DNA from: Phenylobacterium sp. J367
Lineage (GTDB): Bacteria > Pseudomonadota > Alphaproteobacteria > Caulobacterales > Caulobacteraceae
Assembly (NCBI RefSeq): GCF_024699985.1
Contig: NZ_JAJONA010000001.1
Span: forward strand, 2,418,001 to 2,482,000
Direction of reading: 5' to 3'
DNA: 64,000 nt
The position numbers were made by a program, and so were the translations under genes. Under the pieces are notes generated by a model. The model did not search any database and was not told where the DNA came from. It saw nothing but the letters and a program-made list of their open reading frames with translations. Below, in pieces: positions 18,421 to 29,090 of the stretch; position 1 is the stretch's first letter, and each line of letters opens with the position of its first letter.

Positions 18421-19653
18421 TCAGTCGACGATCGCGCCGTAGATCAGGCTCTTGAGCTGGCCGCGGAAGTTGAAGGTGCCGGACGGCATGAGCTGGGTCA
18501 TGAAGACCACCGAGAGGTCCTCCTTCGGGTCGACCCAGAAGATCGTCGAGGCGGCGCCGCCCCAGTAGTAGTCGCCGACCCCCAGGCCGCCCGAGCGGAC
18601 CTGGTCGAGGGTGGAGGCGAAGCCCAGGCCGAAGCCGACCCCGTCGTAGGCGGTCTCCGAGAAGCCGCCGATGGCGAGCTCGGTGAGCTCACGGCCGCCC
18701 GGCAGGTGGTTCAGGGTCATCAGCTCGATGGTGCGGGGACCCAGGATGCGGGCGCCGTCGAGCTCGCCGCCGCGGCGGAGCATCTCGCAGAAGCGCAGGT
18801 AGTCGGCGCTGGTGCCGACGAGGCCGCCGCCGCCGGACTTGAAGGCCGGCTCGCGGGTGAAGTTGGAATTGGCCGGGTCGTCGATCAGCTTGAGCTGCTT
18901 GTCGGGGCCGCGCTGGTAGTTGGCGGCGAGGCGGTCCTGCTTGCCCTCCGGGACCCAGAAGGCGGTGTCCTTCATGCCGAGCGGCCGGAAGATCGCCTCG
19001 TCGAGGTACTGGGCCAGCGGCTTGCCGGAGATCACCTCCACGAGGGCGCCGCAGACGTCGGTGGCCAGCGAATACATCCAGGCCGTGCCCGGCTGGTAGC
19101 GCAGCGGCACTTGGCCGAGCTTGTCGAGGAAGCCCTGCATGGTGTCGGCGGCGTCGAAGCTGCGGATCTTCAGCGCGCGGTAGATGTGGTCGATGGGATG
19201 CTGGACGCCGACGCCCGGCAGGCCGCCGCCGTAGGTGAGCCCCGCCGTGTGGCAGAGCACGTCGCGGAAGCTGACCGGGCGGTCCGGGGCCTCGGTGACC
19301 ATGTCGTCGCCCTCGCCGGAGACCCAGACGCGGTGGGCCTTCCACGACGAGACGAAGCGGCTGACCGGGTCATTGAGCTGGAAATAGCCCTGCTCGTAGA
19401 GGGTCATCAGCGCCACCGAGACGATGGGCTTGGTCATGGAATAGATGCGGAAGATGGTGTCGTCGGCGACGGGCTTGCCGCGCTCGCGGTCCATCAGGCC
19501 GAAGTTCTTCGCATAGGCGATGTGCCCGTGGCGGGCGACGGTGACCTGGCAGCCGGCGATCTTGCCGTTGGAAATGTAGTTCCGCTCCAGGTGGTCGGTG
19601 ATGCGCTCGAGGCGCGTCGCGTCCAGGCCCGTCCACTGCGATTGGGCGTCCAT
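18421..19653 (-). CDS. Serine hydrolase, beta-lactamase class C/esterase family
   Basis: 410 residues with no signal peptide. The catalytic S-x-x-K is in RIYSMTKPIVS; a Tyr in WMYSLATDV is the second motif; GGAAST near the C-terminus sits where the third motif is expected. Family members are esterases or transesterases rather than true lactamases. The frame is intact. It diverges from the CinA-like gene. Confidence 0.88.
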   Translation of the reverse strand: MDAQSQWTGLDATRLERITDHLERNYISNGKIAGCQVTVARHGHIAYAKNFGLMDRERGKPVADDTIFRIYSMTKPIVSVALMTLYEQGYFQLNDPVSRFVSSWKAHRVWVSGEGDDMVTEAPDRPVSFRDVLCHTAGLTYGGGLPGVGVQHPIDHIYRALKIRSFDAADTMQGFLDKLGQVPLRYQPGTAWMYSLATDVCGALVEVISGKPLAQYLDEAIFRPLGMKDTAFWVPEGKQDRLAANYQRGPDKQLKLIDDPANSNFTREPAFKSGGGGLVGTSADYLRFCEMLRRGGELDGARILGPRTIELMTLNHLPGGRELTELAIGGFSETAYDGVGFGLGFASTLDQVRSGGLGVGDYYWGGAASTIFWVDPKEDLSVVFMTQLMPSGTFNFRGQLKSLIYGAIVD

Positions 19654-19742
19654 CGAAATCCCTCCCTCGGAAATTGGCTCTTCGCTCTAATGGCCGTCAT
19701 CATGGGCGCCGAACGGGCCGCGCGCCAAGGGGAGAGGCTTAG

Positions 19743-20226
19743 ATGATCGACGAGCTGGAGGCCCTGGCGGGCGAGGTGGGTGAGGCGCTGAAGGCGGCCG
19801 GGCAGACGGTGGCGGTGGCCGAGAGTTCGTCCGGCGGCCTGGTCTCGGCGGCGCTGCTGGCCGTGCCGGGGGCCTCGAAATATTACCTCGGCGGGGCGGT
19901 GGTCTATACGCCGAAGGCCCGGGTGATGCTGATGGAGATCCCCAAGGAGGCGCTGACCGGCATGCGCTCGGCGAGCGAACCCTACGCCCTGCTGCTGGCG
20001 CGGACGGCGCGGGAGCGGTTCGGCGCCACCTGGGGGGATCAGCGAGACCGGCGCCGCGGGCCCGACCGGCAACCCCTACGGCGACGCGCCCGGCCACACC
20101 TGCATCGCGGTGTCCGGCCCGGTGGAGCATGTGCTGACCATCGAGACGGGCTCGGACGATCGCAGCGCCAACATGCGGGCCTTCGCGGCGGGGGTGCTGG
20201 ACCTGCTGAAGCGGGCGTTGGGGTAG
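19743..20226 (+). CDS. CinA-family amidohydrolase (nicotinamide-nucleotide amidase, PncC-like)
   Basis: 160 residues after removing one extra G from the six-G run at 20032-20037. It matches the C-terminal CinA domain alone: TVAVAESSSGGLVSAALLAV, SKYYLGGAVVY, then ISETGAAGPTGNPYGDAPGH and HTCIAVSG. This domain deamidates nicotinamide mononucleotide in NAD recycling. The stop is at 20224-20226. Confidence 0.88.
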
Positions 20227-20256
20227 GGGTCAGGGCGCCGGGAAGCGAGTGTCCGA

Positions 20257-21188
20257 CTACGGCGCATGACGACCGGTGGACGGCCTGGGCGCATCGTGGG
20301 CGCCGCCCTGGCTCCGCGCGAAATCGATGAAGGCCCGGAACGCGGCGGTCGGGTTGCGCCGGCTCGGGTAGTAGAGGCTCAGGGGCGACAAGGTCGGCGT
20401 CCAGTCTTCGAGCACGCGGACGAGGCGGCCCGCGGCGATGTCGTCCCGCACGTCGGCCTCCATCATCAGGCCCAGGCCCAGCGACGCGAGAACCGCGGTG
20501 CGGGCGAGGCTCGCTTCGTCGAGCGTGACGGCGCCTTCGACGTCGATGTGCACCGATCTGCCCGCCTTCTCGAACGGCCAGCGGTGGATCGCGCCGTTGG
20601 GCAGCCGGACGCGGAGGCAGGAATGCGCCGCGAGGTCCTGCGGCCCCCGCGGGATCCCGCGCGCTTCCAGATAGGCCGGCGTGGCCACCACGACATTGCG
20701 CCGCACCCCACCTAGCGGCAGCGCGATCATGTCGGCGGGCACAAGGTCGGCGGCGCGCACGCCGAGGTCGAAGCCGCCCGCGACGATGTCCACGAGGCGA
20801 CCCTCGGTGACGATGTCGACGTGGACCTGGGGGTGCGCGCGCAGGAAGGGCAGGACGAGCGGCGCGAAGATATCCCGCGCCGCCGTCGGGAAGGCGTTGA
20901 TGCGCAGTGTGCCCGATGGCGTCGCCTGCTGGGAGCGCGCCACGTCCATCGCTTCATGGATGTCCCGCACGGCCGGCGCCACCTGCGCGACAAACCTCTG
21001 GCCGGCCTCGGTCAGCGAGACGCTCCGGGTCGTCCGGTTGAACAGCCGCACGCCGAGCGAGCGCTCCAGATTCCGACCGCATTGCTCAGCGCCGTGGTCG
21101 AGACCCCGAGCTCCAGGGCCGCGGCGCGGAACTTCCCGTAGCGGGCGACCATCAGGACGGCGTCCAGTTCACTCAGGCTGCGGCTCAC
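20257..21188 (-). CDS. LysR family transcriptional regulator
   Basis: About 310 residues after restoring one missing base near 21075. The N-terminal HTH reads [20 protein letters not shown] and [20 protein letters not shown]. The C-terminal effector domain is normal ([37 protein letters not shown]). The likely start is GTG at 21186-21188 ([11 protein letters not shown]). It diverges from the SnoaL-like/SDR operon and probably controls it, as is usual for LysR regulators. The effector is unknown. Confidence 0.88.
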
Positions 21189-21207
21189 GATTATCCCGAC
21201 TTTCGTG
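21186..21207. promoter_or_regulatory. Inverted repeat at the LysR divergon
   Basis: CACGA at 21186-21190 and TCGTG at 21203-21207 form a dyad covering the presumed LysR start codon. A CGATTATC motif occurs here and again near 21226. This position fits an autoregulatory LysR site, but binding is inferred. Confidence 0.35.
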
Positions 21208-21293
21208 ATGAGACGTCCCCATTTGTCCCGATTATCGCGCCACCTGTCTATCGCTAGCTTGATCGGCGACCGCAGCAAGCAGGACGCAAATCC

Positions 21294-21623
21294 ATGTCGC
21301 TCGACCTTCCATCCCCGATCGCCGCCTATGTGGCGGCCAACGCCCGCCTGGACGCGGACGCCATGCTGGCGCCCTTCGCGGCCGACGCCGTCGTTCGCGA
21401 CAACGGCGCGGTCCTGCGGGGCCACGCGGAACTCCGCCGCCTGTTCGACGCCGAGGTCATCCCGGTGAAGGCGATCTTCTCGCCGGACTCCTGCGCCACG
21501 AGCACGGCCAGGTGGTCGTCGAGGGGCCCGGCCCACGGCGACTACCCGGGCAGCCCGATCCGCTTCACCTACCGCTTCACCCTCGAGAACGACGCCATCA
21601 CCGCCCTGGAGATCACGGCATGA
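21294..21623 (+). CDS. SnoaL-like nuclear-transport-factor-2 fold protein
   Basis: 109 residues: SPIAAYVAANARLDADAMLA, FAADAVVRDNGAVLRGHAEL, and the final strand IRFTYRFTLENDAITALEI. Two compensating frame changes (missing base near 21494, extra base near 21525) restore HEHGQVVVEGP in the middle. The NTF2 fold hosts many small enzymes and binding proteins, so no reaction can be given. Its stop overlaps the SDR start (ATGA). Confidence 0.75.
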   Translation: MSLDLPSPIAAYVAANARLDADAMLAPFAADAVVRDNGAVLRGHAELRRLFDAEVIPVKAIFSPDSCATSTARWSSRGPAHGDYPGSPIRFTYRFTLENDAITALEITA

Positions 21624-22406
21624 GCGCGCCTGCGGATCCCACCGAGTTCGCGGGCAAGCGCGTCCTCGTCAGCGGCGGCACCAAGGGCCTCGGCCGCGCC
21701 ACGGTCGAGCGCTTCCGGGCCGGCGGCCCGGGTGATCACCGCGGCCCGCGCCGCCACGGCGCCGATCGAAGGCGTCGAGTTCGTGGAGGCGGACCTCACC
21801 ACGGCCGAGGGCGGCGAGGGTCTGGCCAAGGCCGCGCTCGAGCGTCTCGGCGGAGTCGACATCCTGGCCCATGTGGTCGGCGGCTCGACGACGCCGGGCG
21901 GCGGCTTCCTCGCCCTCACCGACGAGCACTGGCTCTCCGAGCTGAACCTGAACCTCCTGGCCACGGTCCGCCTGGACCGCCTGCTCGTTCCGCAGATGAT
22001 CGAACGGCGGGCCGGGGCGGTGGTGCATGTGGGTTCGATCCAGTCCGTCCTGCCGCTGCCCGAGTCGACCACCGCCTACGCGAGCGCCAACGCCGCGCTG
22101 CGGACCTACAGCAAGTCGATCTCCAAGGACCTGGGTCCCAAGGGCGTGCGGGTGAACACCGTCTCCCCCGGCTGGATCATGACCGAGGCCTCGGTCGACT
22201 TCCTGAAGCGCCTGCAGTCCGCCAACGGCGGCACGGTCGAGGAGGCGCAGCAGGCCGTCCTCGAGAGTCTCGGCGGCATCCCGATCGGCCGTGCGGCCGA
22301 GCCCCGTGAGGTCGCCGACGTCATCGCCTACCTGGCCTCCGACCGGGCCGCGGCGATCCACGGCGCCGAGTTCGTCATCGACGGCGGGACCGTTCCGACC
22401 GTCTGA
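21620..22406 (+). CDS. SDR family oxidoreductase
   Basis: About 261 residues after removing one extra base near 21728. [19 protein letters not shown] carries the TGxxxGxG-like nucleotide motif with Ser replacing Thr. [42 protein letters not shown] (catalytic Tyr), VNTVSPGW and [12 protein letters not shown] follow. Translationally coupled to the SnoaL-like gene; divergent from the LysR gene that probably regulates both. Confidence 0.88.
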
Positions 22407-22462
22407 GCCTCGCGCCCGTCCACGCTGGGCCCGCACAGCCAGGCGTGGACAGACGCCGGACA

Positions 22463-22499
22463 GGCCGGGGCGCCGGCCTTCGCGGGGATGAGCGGAGGG
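22463..22499. repeat. Degenerate single copy of the hairpin repeat
   Basis: GGCCTTCGCGGGGATGAGCG preserves half of the outer repeat of the composite elements at 74-490 and 10480-10934. No second half lies nearby. Confidence 0.5.
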
Positions 22500-22581
22500 C
22501 GTGGCCTGGTTGCCGATGGGTTGATCCGGAGGGGCGGCCGGTCGAGAGTGATGGTCCCGAGGGGCGGGCCAGCGGACAGCC

Positions 22582-22932
22582 ATGATCGCCGATCACGACG
22601 CCTACATCGCCGAGGCTGCGGAAGCCCTCCGGCCGCTGCTGATCCGGTTGCGCGGCGAACTCGCGGCAGCCCTGCCGGACGCGGACGAGGTCATCGCCTA
22701 CAGGATGCCGGGGTTCCGGATCGGGTCCTCGGTGGTGGCGGGCTATGCGGCGTTCAGCAAGCAGTGCGGCCTCTATGTGGCGCCGGCGGCCATCGCCGCG
22801 CACGCCGGCGACATCGCCGCGGCGGGGCTGAAGGCGACGAAGACGGGCGTCACCTTCTCGCCCAGCCAGCCGATCCCGGACGCCCTGGTCCGCCAGCTCG
22901 CCCTGGCGTCGAGACGGGAGCAGAAGCTCTGA
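22582..22932 (+). CDS. DUF1801 family protein
   Basis: 116 residues: DEVIAYRMPGFRIGSSVVAG, FSKQCGLYVAPAAI, then KATKTGVTFSPSQPIPDALV. This matches the YdhG/DUF1801 group, small proteins sometimes likened to iron chaperones but without an established reaction. The frame is intact. It lies just upstream of the S41 peptidase on the same strand. Confidence 0.8.
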   Translation: MIADHDAYIAEAAEALRPLLIRLRGELAAALPDADEVIAYRMPGFRIGSSVVAGYAAFSKQCGLYVAPAAIAAHAGDIAAAGLKATKTGVTFSPSQPIPDALVRQLALASRREQKL

Positions 22933-22981
22933 GGGCCGCGTTCCACGGCAGGCCCTGCCGCGACGGGGTGGAGGCGCAGGC

Positions 22982-24417
22982 ATGAAGTCCATCCTGGGGT
23001 GGGCGGTCGCGTTCGCGCTGACGTGCGGCGGCGCGGGCGGCGGCGCCGGCGACCTACCCGGCGGCCGTCGTCCGGACGGACCTGGGCGCGCTTCGGAGCG
23101 GGCTCGAGGCGGCGCATTACGATCTCTACGCCCATCGGACGCGGGCGGAGTACGACCAGCTCTACAAGGTGCTGTTGGACGGGCTGACCGCGCCGATCGC
23201 GGCCGCCGAGGCGGAGACCCTGCTGCAGCGCTTCGCGGCCTATGGACGGGTCGGCCATGCGCGGATCGACGCGCCCATGCTGTCGTTCCGGCGTCACCTG
23301 AACGACAACGGCCGGTTCCTGCCGCTGTTCATCCGCGTGGACCAGGGACGGGTGCTGCTGACCCACCACGCCGGCCTCGACGGGCCGCTGACCCCCGGGG
23401 TCGAGCTGCTGACGCTGCAGGACGAGCCGATCGCGGTCTGGCTGGAGCGGGCCGGGGCGCTGGTCTCCGCCGAGCGGCCGTACATGACCCAGGCCCTGCT
23501 CGAGCAGGCCTTTCCCGCCGTGCTCTGGCTCATGCTCGGCGACGTCGAGCGCGCCCGGGTGACCGGCCGCGACGCCCTGGGCGCGCCGGTCCGGACGGAG
23601 GTGCGGTCGGTGACCCTCGCGGAGCGGCGGGTGCTGGCGGCGCACACGCCGCGGCTGGCCGTCGACTTCAACGCCCGCGAGTTCCGGATGCTGGACGACG
23701 GGGTGGGTTATCTCAGGCCGGGCCCCTTCGCCGAGGCGGCGGGGGACGCGCCCGGCGCCTTCCGGGGCTTCATCGACGAGAGCTTCCGCGCCCTGCTCTC
23801 CGCCGGCCCGCGACCTGATCCTCGATCTCCGCAACAATCCCGGCGGCGACAACGGCTTCAGCGATCCCATGGTCGCCTGGTTCGCGGACCGGCCGTTCCG
23901 CTTCGCCTCCAGCTTCCGCCTCAAGGCGAGCCCCCAGGCCAAGGCCTGGTACCGGGAGCGGCTGGCCAAGGGCGAGGTCGATCCCATGCTGGCGGCCCTG
24001 GCCGAGGCCGAGGCGGCGCAGCCGGACGGCGCCCGCTACGCCTTCGACCTGCCGCTCAATCCGCCGCGCGCCGAGCCCCGCTTCGCGGGCAAGGTCTATG
24101 TGCTGGTGAACCGGCACAGCTATTCCAACGCGGCGTCGGTCGCGGCCCTCATCCAGGACTACGGCTTCGGCGAGGTGATCGGCGAGGAGACCGCCGACGT
24201 GCCGACGACCTACGCCTCGGTCCTGCAGTTCGCGCTGCCGTCGGGGATCGTCGTCACCTATCCCAAGAGCCGGATCGTGCGGCCGAGCGGGGACGAACGG
24301 CTGGTGGGCGTGCTGCCCGACCATCCGCTGGAGCGGGAACCGATCGCGACGGCGACGGACGCCGTCCTCGACCGGGCGCTGGCGCTGGTCCGCGGCGCGC
24401 GCGACAGGGTGCGCTGA
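22982..24417 (+). CDS. S41 family peptidase (C-terminal-processing-like), secreted
   Basis: About 477 residues after removing two extra bases (near 23040 and near 23808). The signal peptide is MKSILGWAVAFALTCGG. The S41 core is DLILDLRNNPGGDNGFSDP followed by VYVLVNRHSYSNAASVAALI, in which the Ser of YSNA is the likely nucleophile, and GFGEVIGEETADVPTTYA. The end GVLPDHPLEREPI is typical. It lies downstream of DUF1801. Substrates are unknown. Confidence 0.85.
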
Positions 24418-24583
24418 CGCGGGATCGGCCGGCAGGAACGGCTGCCTGTTGCTGAAACCTTGGCCGGAAGCGGCCTGGCGCGGAGCCTGACCGGTTGAAC
24501 GGCGTTGTGGTCGCGGGCCGGGCGGGATAGGCGGTCATTGTTGCGAGGGCGAGGCGGGTTGAAGTGTCGACGGGACGAACGGT

Positions 24584-26249
24584 TTGAGCGGGCGGACAAG
24601 GCCCGGCTCCGCCAGCGCCGCTGAGGAAATCGCACGGCTGACGGAAGAGAACGAGCGCCTGCGCGCGGAACTGCGCGAGGCGCGCGCGGGATCCAACTGG
24701 AACGCCGCCCACCTGGAATCCGGCCCGGACAGCAGCTTCCGGGCGCTGGCCGATTCCCGTGGACCAGATGATCTGGTCGACGCGGCCCGACGGCTTCCAC
24801 GACTACTACAATGCGCGCTGGTACGAGTTCACCGGCGTCCCGGCCGGATCGACGGACGGCGCGGCCTGGAACGGCATGTTCCACGCGGACGACCAGGAGC
24901 GGGCCTGGAGCGTCTGGCGGGCCTCCCTGGAGTCCGGCGACCCCTACCACATCGAGTACCGCCTGAGGCACCGCTCCGGAGAGTACCGCTGGGTGCTGGG
25001 GCGCGCGCAGCCCATCCGCGCGCCGACGGGCGAGATCGTCCGCTGGTACGGCACCTGCACCGACATCCATGACCTGAAGCTCGCCGAGCACGCCCTGCAG
25101 GACCGGGAGCGGCGGCTGGGCGCGGCGCTGGAAGTGGCGCAGCTCTCGACCTTCGAGATCGACCTCGAGGGCGGCACGCTCGTCCTCGACGCCCGCGGGC
25201 GGGAGATGATGGAGCTGCCCGCCGAGGGGGATCTGGCCTCGCACGAGTTGCTCGACCGCTTCCGGGCCGCGGATGCGGCGAACCTCCACGCGATCCTCCA
25301 GCGCAGCGACGCCGACCGTCACGAGGTGGAGGCCGAGCTGGTGTTCACGAGCGCCGACGGCCGCGAACGGGTCCTGCTGTGCGCGGCGCACACGACCGGC
25401 AACGGGGCGCGGCTGTTCGGCGTCCTGTCCGATGTGACGGCGTCGCGCCAGGCCGTGTCGCACATGCGCCTGATGCTGAACGAGCTGAACCACCGGGTGA
25501 AGAACACGCTCGCCACGGTGCAGTCGATCGTCGCCTTCACCCTGCGCGGCGACAGCGCCGCCGCCGGGGCCCGGGAGGCGCTGACCGCCCGGCTGATGGC
25601 GCTCAGCGCGGCGCACAATGTGCTGACCCAGGAACAGTGGGTGCACGCCGACCTGCTGGCGGTCGCCCGCGACACGGCTATGCCCTACCGCTCGGGCGGG
25701 CGGGAGCAGCGCTTCGTCATCCGTGGGAAGGCCGTCCACATCGCGCCGGCCGCGGCGATCGGCCTCTCGCTGGCCCTGCACGAACTGGCCACCAACGCCG
25801 CGAAGTACGGGGCCCTGTCGAACAACAGCGGGCGGGTCCACCTGGCCTGGGACGTGGTCGAGCTGGGCGACCGGGCGCTGCTGAAGATCCAGTGGCAGGA
25901 GACCGGCGGGCCCGTGGTGACGCCGCCGGAGCGCCGCGGCTTCGGCACCCGGCTGATCGAGCGGGCGCTGGCGGCCGAGAGCCACAGCGCGATCCGCATC
26001 GACTATCGGCCGGAAGGCGTGGTCTGCCACATCGAGCTCGGCCTGGAGGTCGCGCAGCCGGACGCGGCGCGCTACCGCCTGGGCTCCGGACCGGACGGAT
26101 GGTGGCTCACCGACGAGCGCGGCGGCGAGCGGAAGTTCGCCTCGCGGGAGCTCGCCCTGGCCTTCGTCTCGCGGCGTCTTCAAGGCCTGAAGGAGAAGGG
26201 GCGCGGCGGCTCGCTGGTCATCGATCGCAAGAGCGAGCATGCCCACTAG
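24584..26249 (+). CDS. HWE-family sensor histidine kinase with PAS domain and an extra C-terminal domain
   Basis: About 554 residues after removing one extra base near 24752. A short coiled coil (EEIARLTEENERLRAELREA) precedes a PAS domain (MIWSTRPDGFHDYYNARWY to DIHDLKLAEHAL), a second sensor-like segment, then the HWE core: LNELNHRVKNTLATVQSIV (phospho-His) and ALHELATNAAKYGALS (N box), ending RRGFGTRLIERAL. After the ATPase domain comes a tail with DGWWLTDERGGERKFASREL and GGSLVIDRKSE that resembles DUF2188. It is soluble. The start is a TTG (24584); an in-frame stop 24 bases upstream leaves no better choice. The 3' end overlaps the convergent membrane gene by 32 bases. Confidence 0.85.
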
Positions 26250-27085
26250 GCCGCCCGCCGGGCCGCCAGAACGCGATCCCCGGGCGCAGGACGAGCTGGA
26301 AGATCGCCAGGAGCACGACGAGGGCCGCGGCGGGCCACTTCCAGTCCACGGGCGTGGGCTCCGGGGCGGCGGGCTTCGTAAGCGCGGCGCCCTGGACGAT
26401 CCAGGCGGCGGCCATGAGGTTCACCACGGCGGGGATGAGGGGCCACCTCGACGGGGTGGCGGGGCACGCGGAACGGCAGGATCAGCGGCACGGCGATCGC
26501 GGCGGCGGCGAGCAGGGCGAGGGCGGCGCCGCGCCCGCCGAGCGGCAGGGGCGAGAGCCGGGCCAGCGCGGCGCCGGCGGCGGCCAGGCCGGCGGCGGCG
26601 AGGGCCAGGAGGGCGAGCTTTCCGGCGTCGGGGACGGCGAGCCAGGCGAGCGCGCGGCCGACGTCGTTGCCCGCGATCTGCGTGCCGATGGCGAGCTGGC
26701 TCAGCGCCTGGAAGAGGCCCTGGGCGGCCATCCAGAAAGCGAAGAGGCGCCAGGTCGGCGAGAGCCGGCCGAACCGCAGCAGGGCCAGAAAGGCGAGGCC
26801 GCTGGAGAGCGTGGCCAGCGCGCCGGTCCCCTGCAGCAGCTCGGCGCTGGGCGCCTGGACGCTCCAGGCGTGGTCGTTGTGGAAGAGGGTGGGCTGGAGG
26901 CCGGCCATGGCCTTGGGCAGGACCAGCCACAGCTCCTGCCAGAAGAAGGTCAGGTTGAAGGCGAGCGCGCAGAGGAGCACCGAGGCGAGCGGCGGGCGGG
27001 CCTCGCCGCCGGGCCTCGACAGCACGAGGCCGGCGACCAGGGGCACGACGCCGAGCACGAGGACAAGCAGGAGCAGCGCTTCCAC
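26218..27085 (-). CDS. Integral membrane protein of unknown function
   Basis: About 288 residues after removing one extra base near 26440. About eight hydrophobic segments are visible, starting MEALLLLVLVLGVVPLVAGL and including FNLTFFWQELWLVLPKAM, ILPFRVPRHPVEV and, after the correction, VVNLMAAAWIVQGAAL and LVVLLAIFQLVLRPGIAFW. No motif points to a reaction. The conserved-looking NLTFFWQELWLVLPK may mark a family I cannot name. Confidence 0.65.
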
Positions 27086-27093
27086 AGGGCGTC

Positions 27094-28127
27094 CTAGGCG
27101 AGCGTCGGGTCGGGGGCGATGCGGACCAGGGTCTTGCCGAAGTTGCCGCCCTTCAGCATGTCGGCGAAGGCGGCGGGAATGGCGTCGAGCCCCTCGCGGA
27201 TGTCCTCGCGGTAGCGGACCTTTCCGGCGGCGACCCAGGGGCCCATCTCGGCCAGGAAGGCGTCGTGGTGGGTCTCCACGAAGTCGCCGACGAAGAGGTC
27301 GTGGACGGTGACGCCGCGGCCTTGCGCGCGGGCGACCTCGGCGGCGCGGGCGTCGCCGGCGGTGTCGCCGTAGTGGGCGATCAGTCCGCAGATGGTCATC
27401 CGGGGCCCGGGTTGAACAGCGGCAGGACGGCGTCGAAGACCGCGCCGCCGACGTTCTCGAAATAGGCGTCGACGCCGTCCGGGCAGGCGGCGGCGAGATC
27501 GGCCGCGAAGGTTGGGGCCGCGTGCAGGACGGCGGCGTCGAAGCCCAGGGCCTCCTTCACGTAGAGGGCCTTGTCCGGCTGGCCGACGATGCCGACGACG
27601 CGCGCGCCCTTGAGCTTCGCAAGCTGGCCGGCGATCTGGCCCACGCCGCCGGCCGCGGCCGAGACGACGACGGTCTCGCCGGGCTTCGGGTCGAGCTGGA
27701 GGATCATGCCGGCATAGGCGGTGAGGCCCAGCATGCCGAGCACGCCGACGGCTTGCGAGATGCGGCCGGCGGCGGGGTCGAGCCTGCGGGGGACCATGTA
27801 GCCGGGCCGGGCGACGCCCTCGCCCATCAGGCCGTATTCCGCCCAGCCGTTGGTGTTGAACACGAAGTCGCCGGGGGCGAGGCCGTCGATACGGCTCTCG
27901 ACCACCTGGGCGACCGTGCGCGCGTGGCAGGGCGCGCCCTCCGGCTCCACGCGGCGGCGCTTGTAGCCCCACTGGTAGGGATCCAGCGAGACGTAGATCG
28001 TCCGGGTCAGCGCCTGGCCGGGACCCGGCGCGGGGATCGGCGCCTCGCGCAGCTCGAAGGTGCCCGGCCGCGGCCAGGGCGGCACCTCGCCGGGAGCGAG
28101 CGTCCAGTAGCGGTAGGTCCCGGCCAT
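27094..28127 (-). CDS. NADP-dependent oxidoreductase, MDR (PTGR1/CurA-like) family
   Basis: About 344 residues after restoring one missing base near 27405. The N-terminal part is YVSLDPYQWGYK and the coenzyme motif is VVVSAAAGGVGQIAGQLAK, with a Rossmann strand RVVGIVGQPDKA. YFENVGGAVFDAVLPLFN and ICGLIAHYGD are characteristic of the prostaglandin-reductase/CurA subgroup, which reduces enone double bonds. The start ATG overlaps the stop of the upstream SnoaL-like gene by one base, so they form an operon. Confidence 0.88.
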
Positions 28128-28570
28128 CAGGCGATCCCCAGGGCGCGGGTGACGGCCGCCTGGTCGAAGTAGGGCCGCTCGCAGAGGATGCGGTCGCTGT
28201 CCGGCTGGAACTCGAAGGTCGCGGCCATGCGGACGCGGAAGCTGCGGCCGGTGGGCTCGACGACGCCGGTCTTCAGTTTCAGGGGGCCGAGGTGGGTGCC
28301 GGTGAGCCAGAACTCCACGAGCACGGTGTCGCCGGCATGGGCGATGGCGATGATCTCGTTGCCCTGGTCGGGGAAGGGGGTTCGCGAGGCCGCGAAGTAG
28401 CCGCGCACGGCGGCCTCGCCGTCGAACACCGCGCCCGAGCCGTACATCTCGTAGCGGGGGTGGTCGAAGGTGGCGATGACCCCGTCCCAGTCGTGGACGG
28501 TCTCCAGGTGCATGTGGTCGCGCACCACCTGGATGCGGCGTTCGGCGAGGGTCGGGGCGGCGTCGGTCAT
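28127..28570 (-). CDS. SnoaL-like NTF2-fold protein
   Basis: 147 residues: RDHMHLETVHDWDGVIATFD, YEMYGSGAVFDGEAAVRGYF, and IIAIAHAGDTVLVEFWLTG. This is the ester-cyclase/SnoaL-like pattern; the pocket residues are present but no reaction can be assigned. Intact frame. Its stop overlaps the start of the oxidoreductase, suggesting they act in the same pathway. Confidence 0.8.
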   Translation of the reverse strand: MTDAAPTLAERRIQVVRDHMHLETVHDWDGVIATFDHPRYEMYGSGAVFDGEAAVRGYFAASRTPFPDQGNEIIAIAHAGDTVLVEFWLTGTHLGPLKLKTGVVEPTGRSFRVRMAATFEFQPDSDRILCERPYFDQAAVTRALGIA

Positions 28571-28694
28571 CCGACAAGCTTAGCCGATCGGAGCGGGGCG
28601 GCTACCAGATCGCGACGGTCGAACCTCGACGGCGAGCTTGCCGCTTGCGGAGCCTCCAGCATAGCTTTGATCTGAAGGGCCTTGGTGGCAGACA

Positions 28695-28955
28695 ATGAGT
28701 CTTTGGACCAAGTACGATCTTTATCTTCGGCGCCAGGCGCAGGCCGTTTCCAAGAGCCGCCTGAACGCGAGGTTGCACTTGGTGCTCCTTCCATTCTTGG
28801 TCGCGATCGTATTGGCGCGTGCCATCGTCGGGGTCATCGGACCTATCGGCCAGATCGGTATGGCGACCTACGCCGGAGTATCGCTGCTTGCATTGATGGG
28901 GCTTCTTTATTCAGGAGCCAGGTTCCTGTGGTGGCGTAGCAACGCCCCATCCTGA
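28695..28955 (+). CDS. Small membrane protein of unknown function
   Basis: 86 residues, starting [20 protein letters not shown]. Two hydrophobic stretches ([20 protein letters not shown] and [20 protein letters not shown]) suggest two membrane helices, and the end is WWRSNAPS. The local GC content looks lower than in its neighbours. No RBS is obvious. It may be real because the membrane pattern is clean, but family support is lacking. Confidence 0.5.
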   Translation: MSLWTKYDLYLRRQAQAVSKSRLNARLHLVLLPFLVAIVLARAIVGVIGPIGQIGMATYAGVSLLALMGLLYSGARFLWWRSNAPS

Positions 28956-29090
28956 CAGATACAGCTCGGGGGCGGTGCGGCCTTCGTCGGGAGCCGCGAA
29001 GGTCGCTAGCCAACCGCTCCTCCCCACGGCGCTGCGCGCCTGGGAGAGGAGAAGGCGAGAACAAAAAGAGAAGCATTGCGCAAGTAGGCG

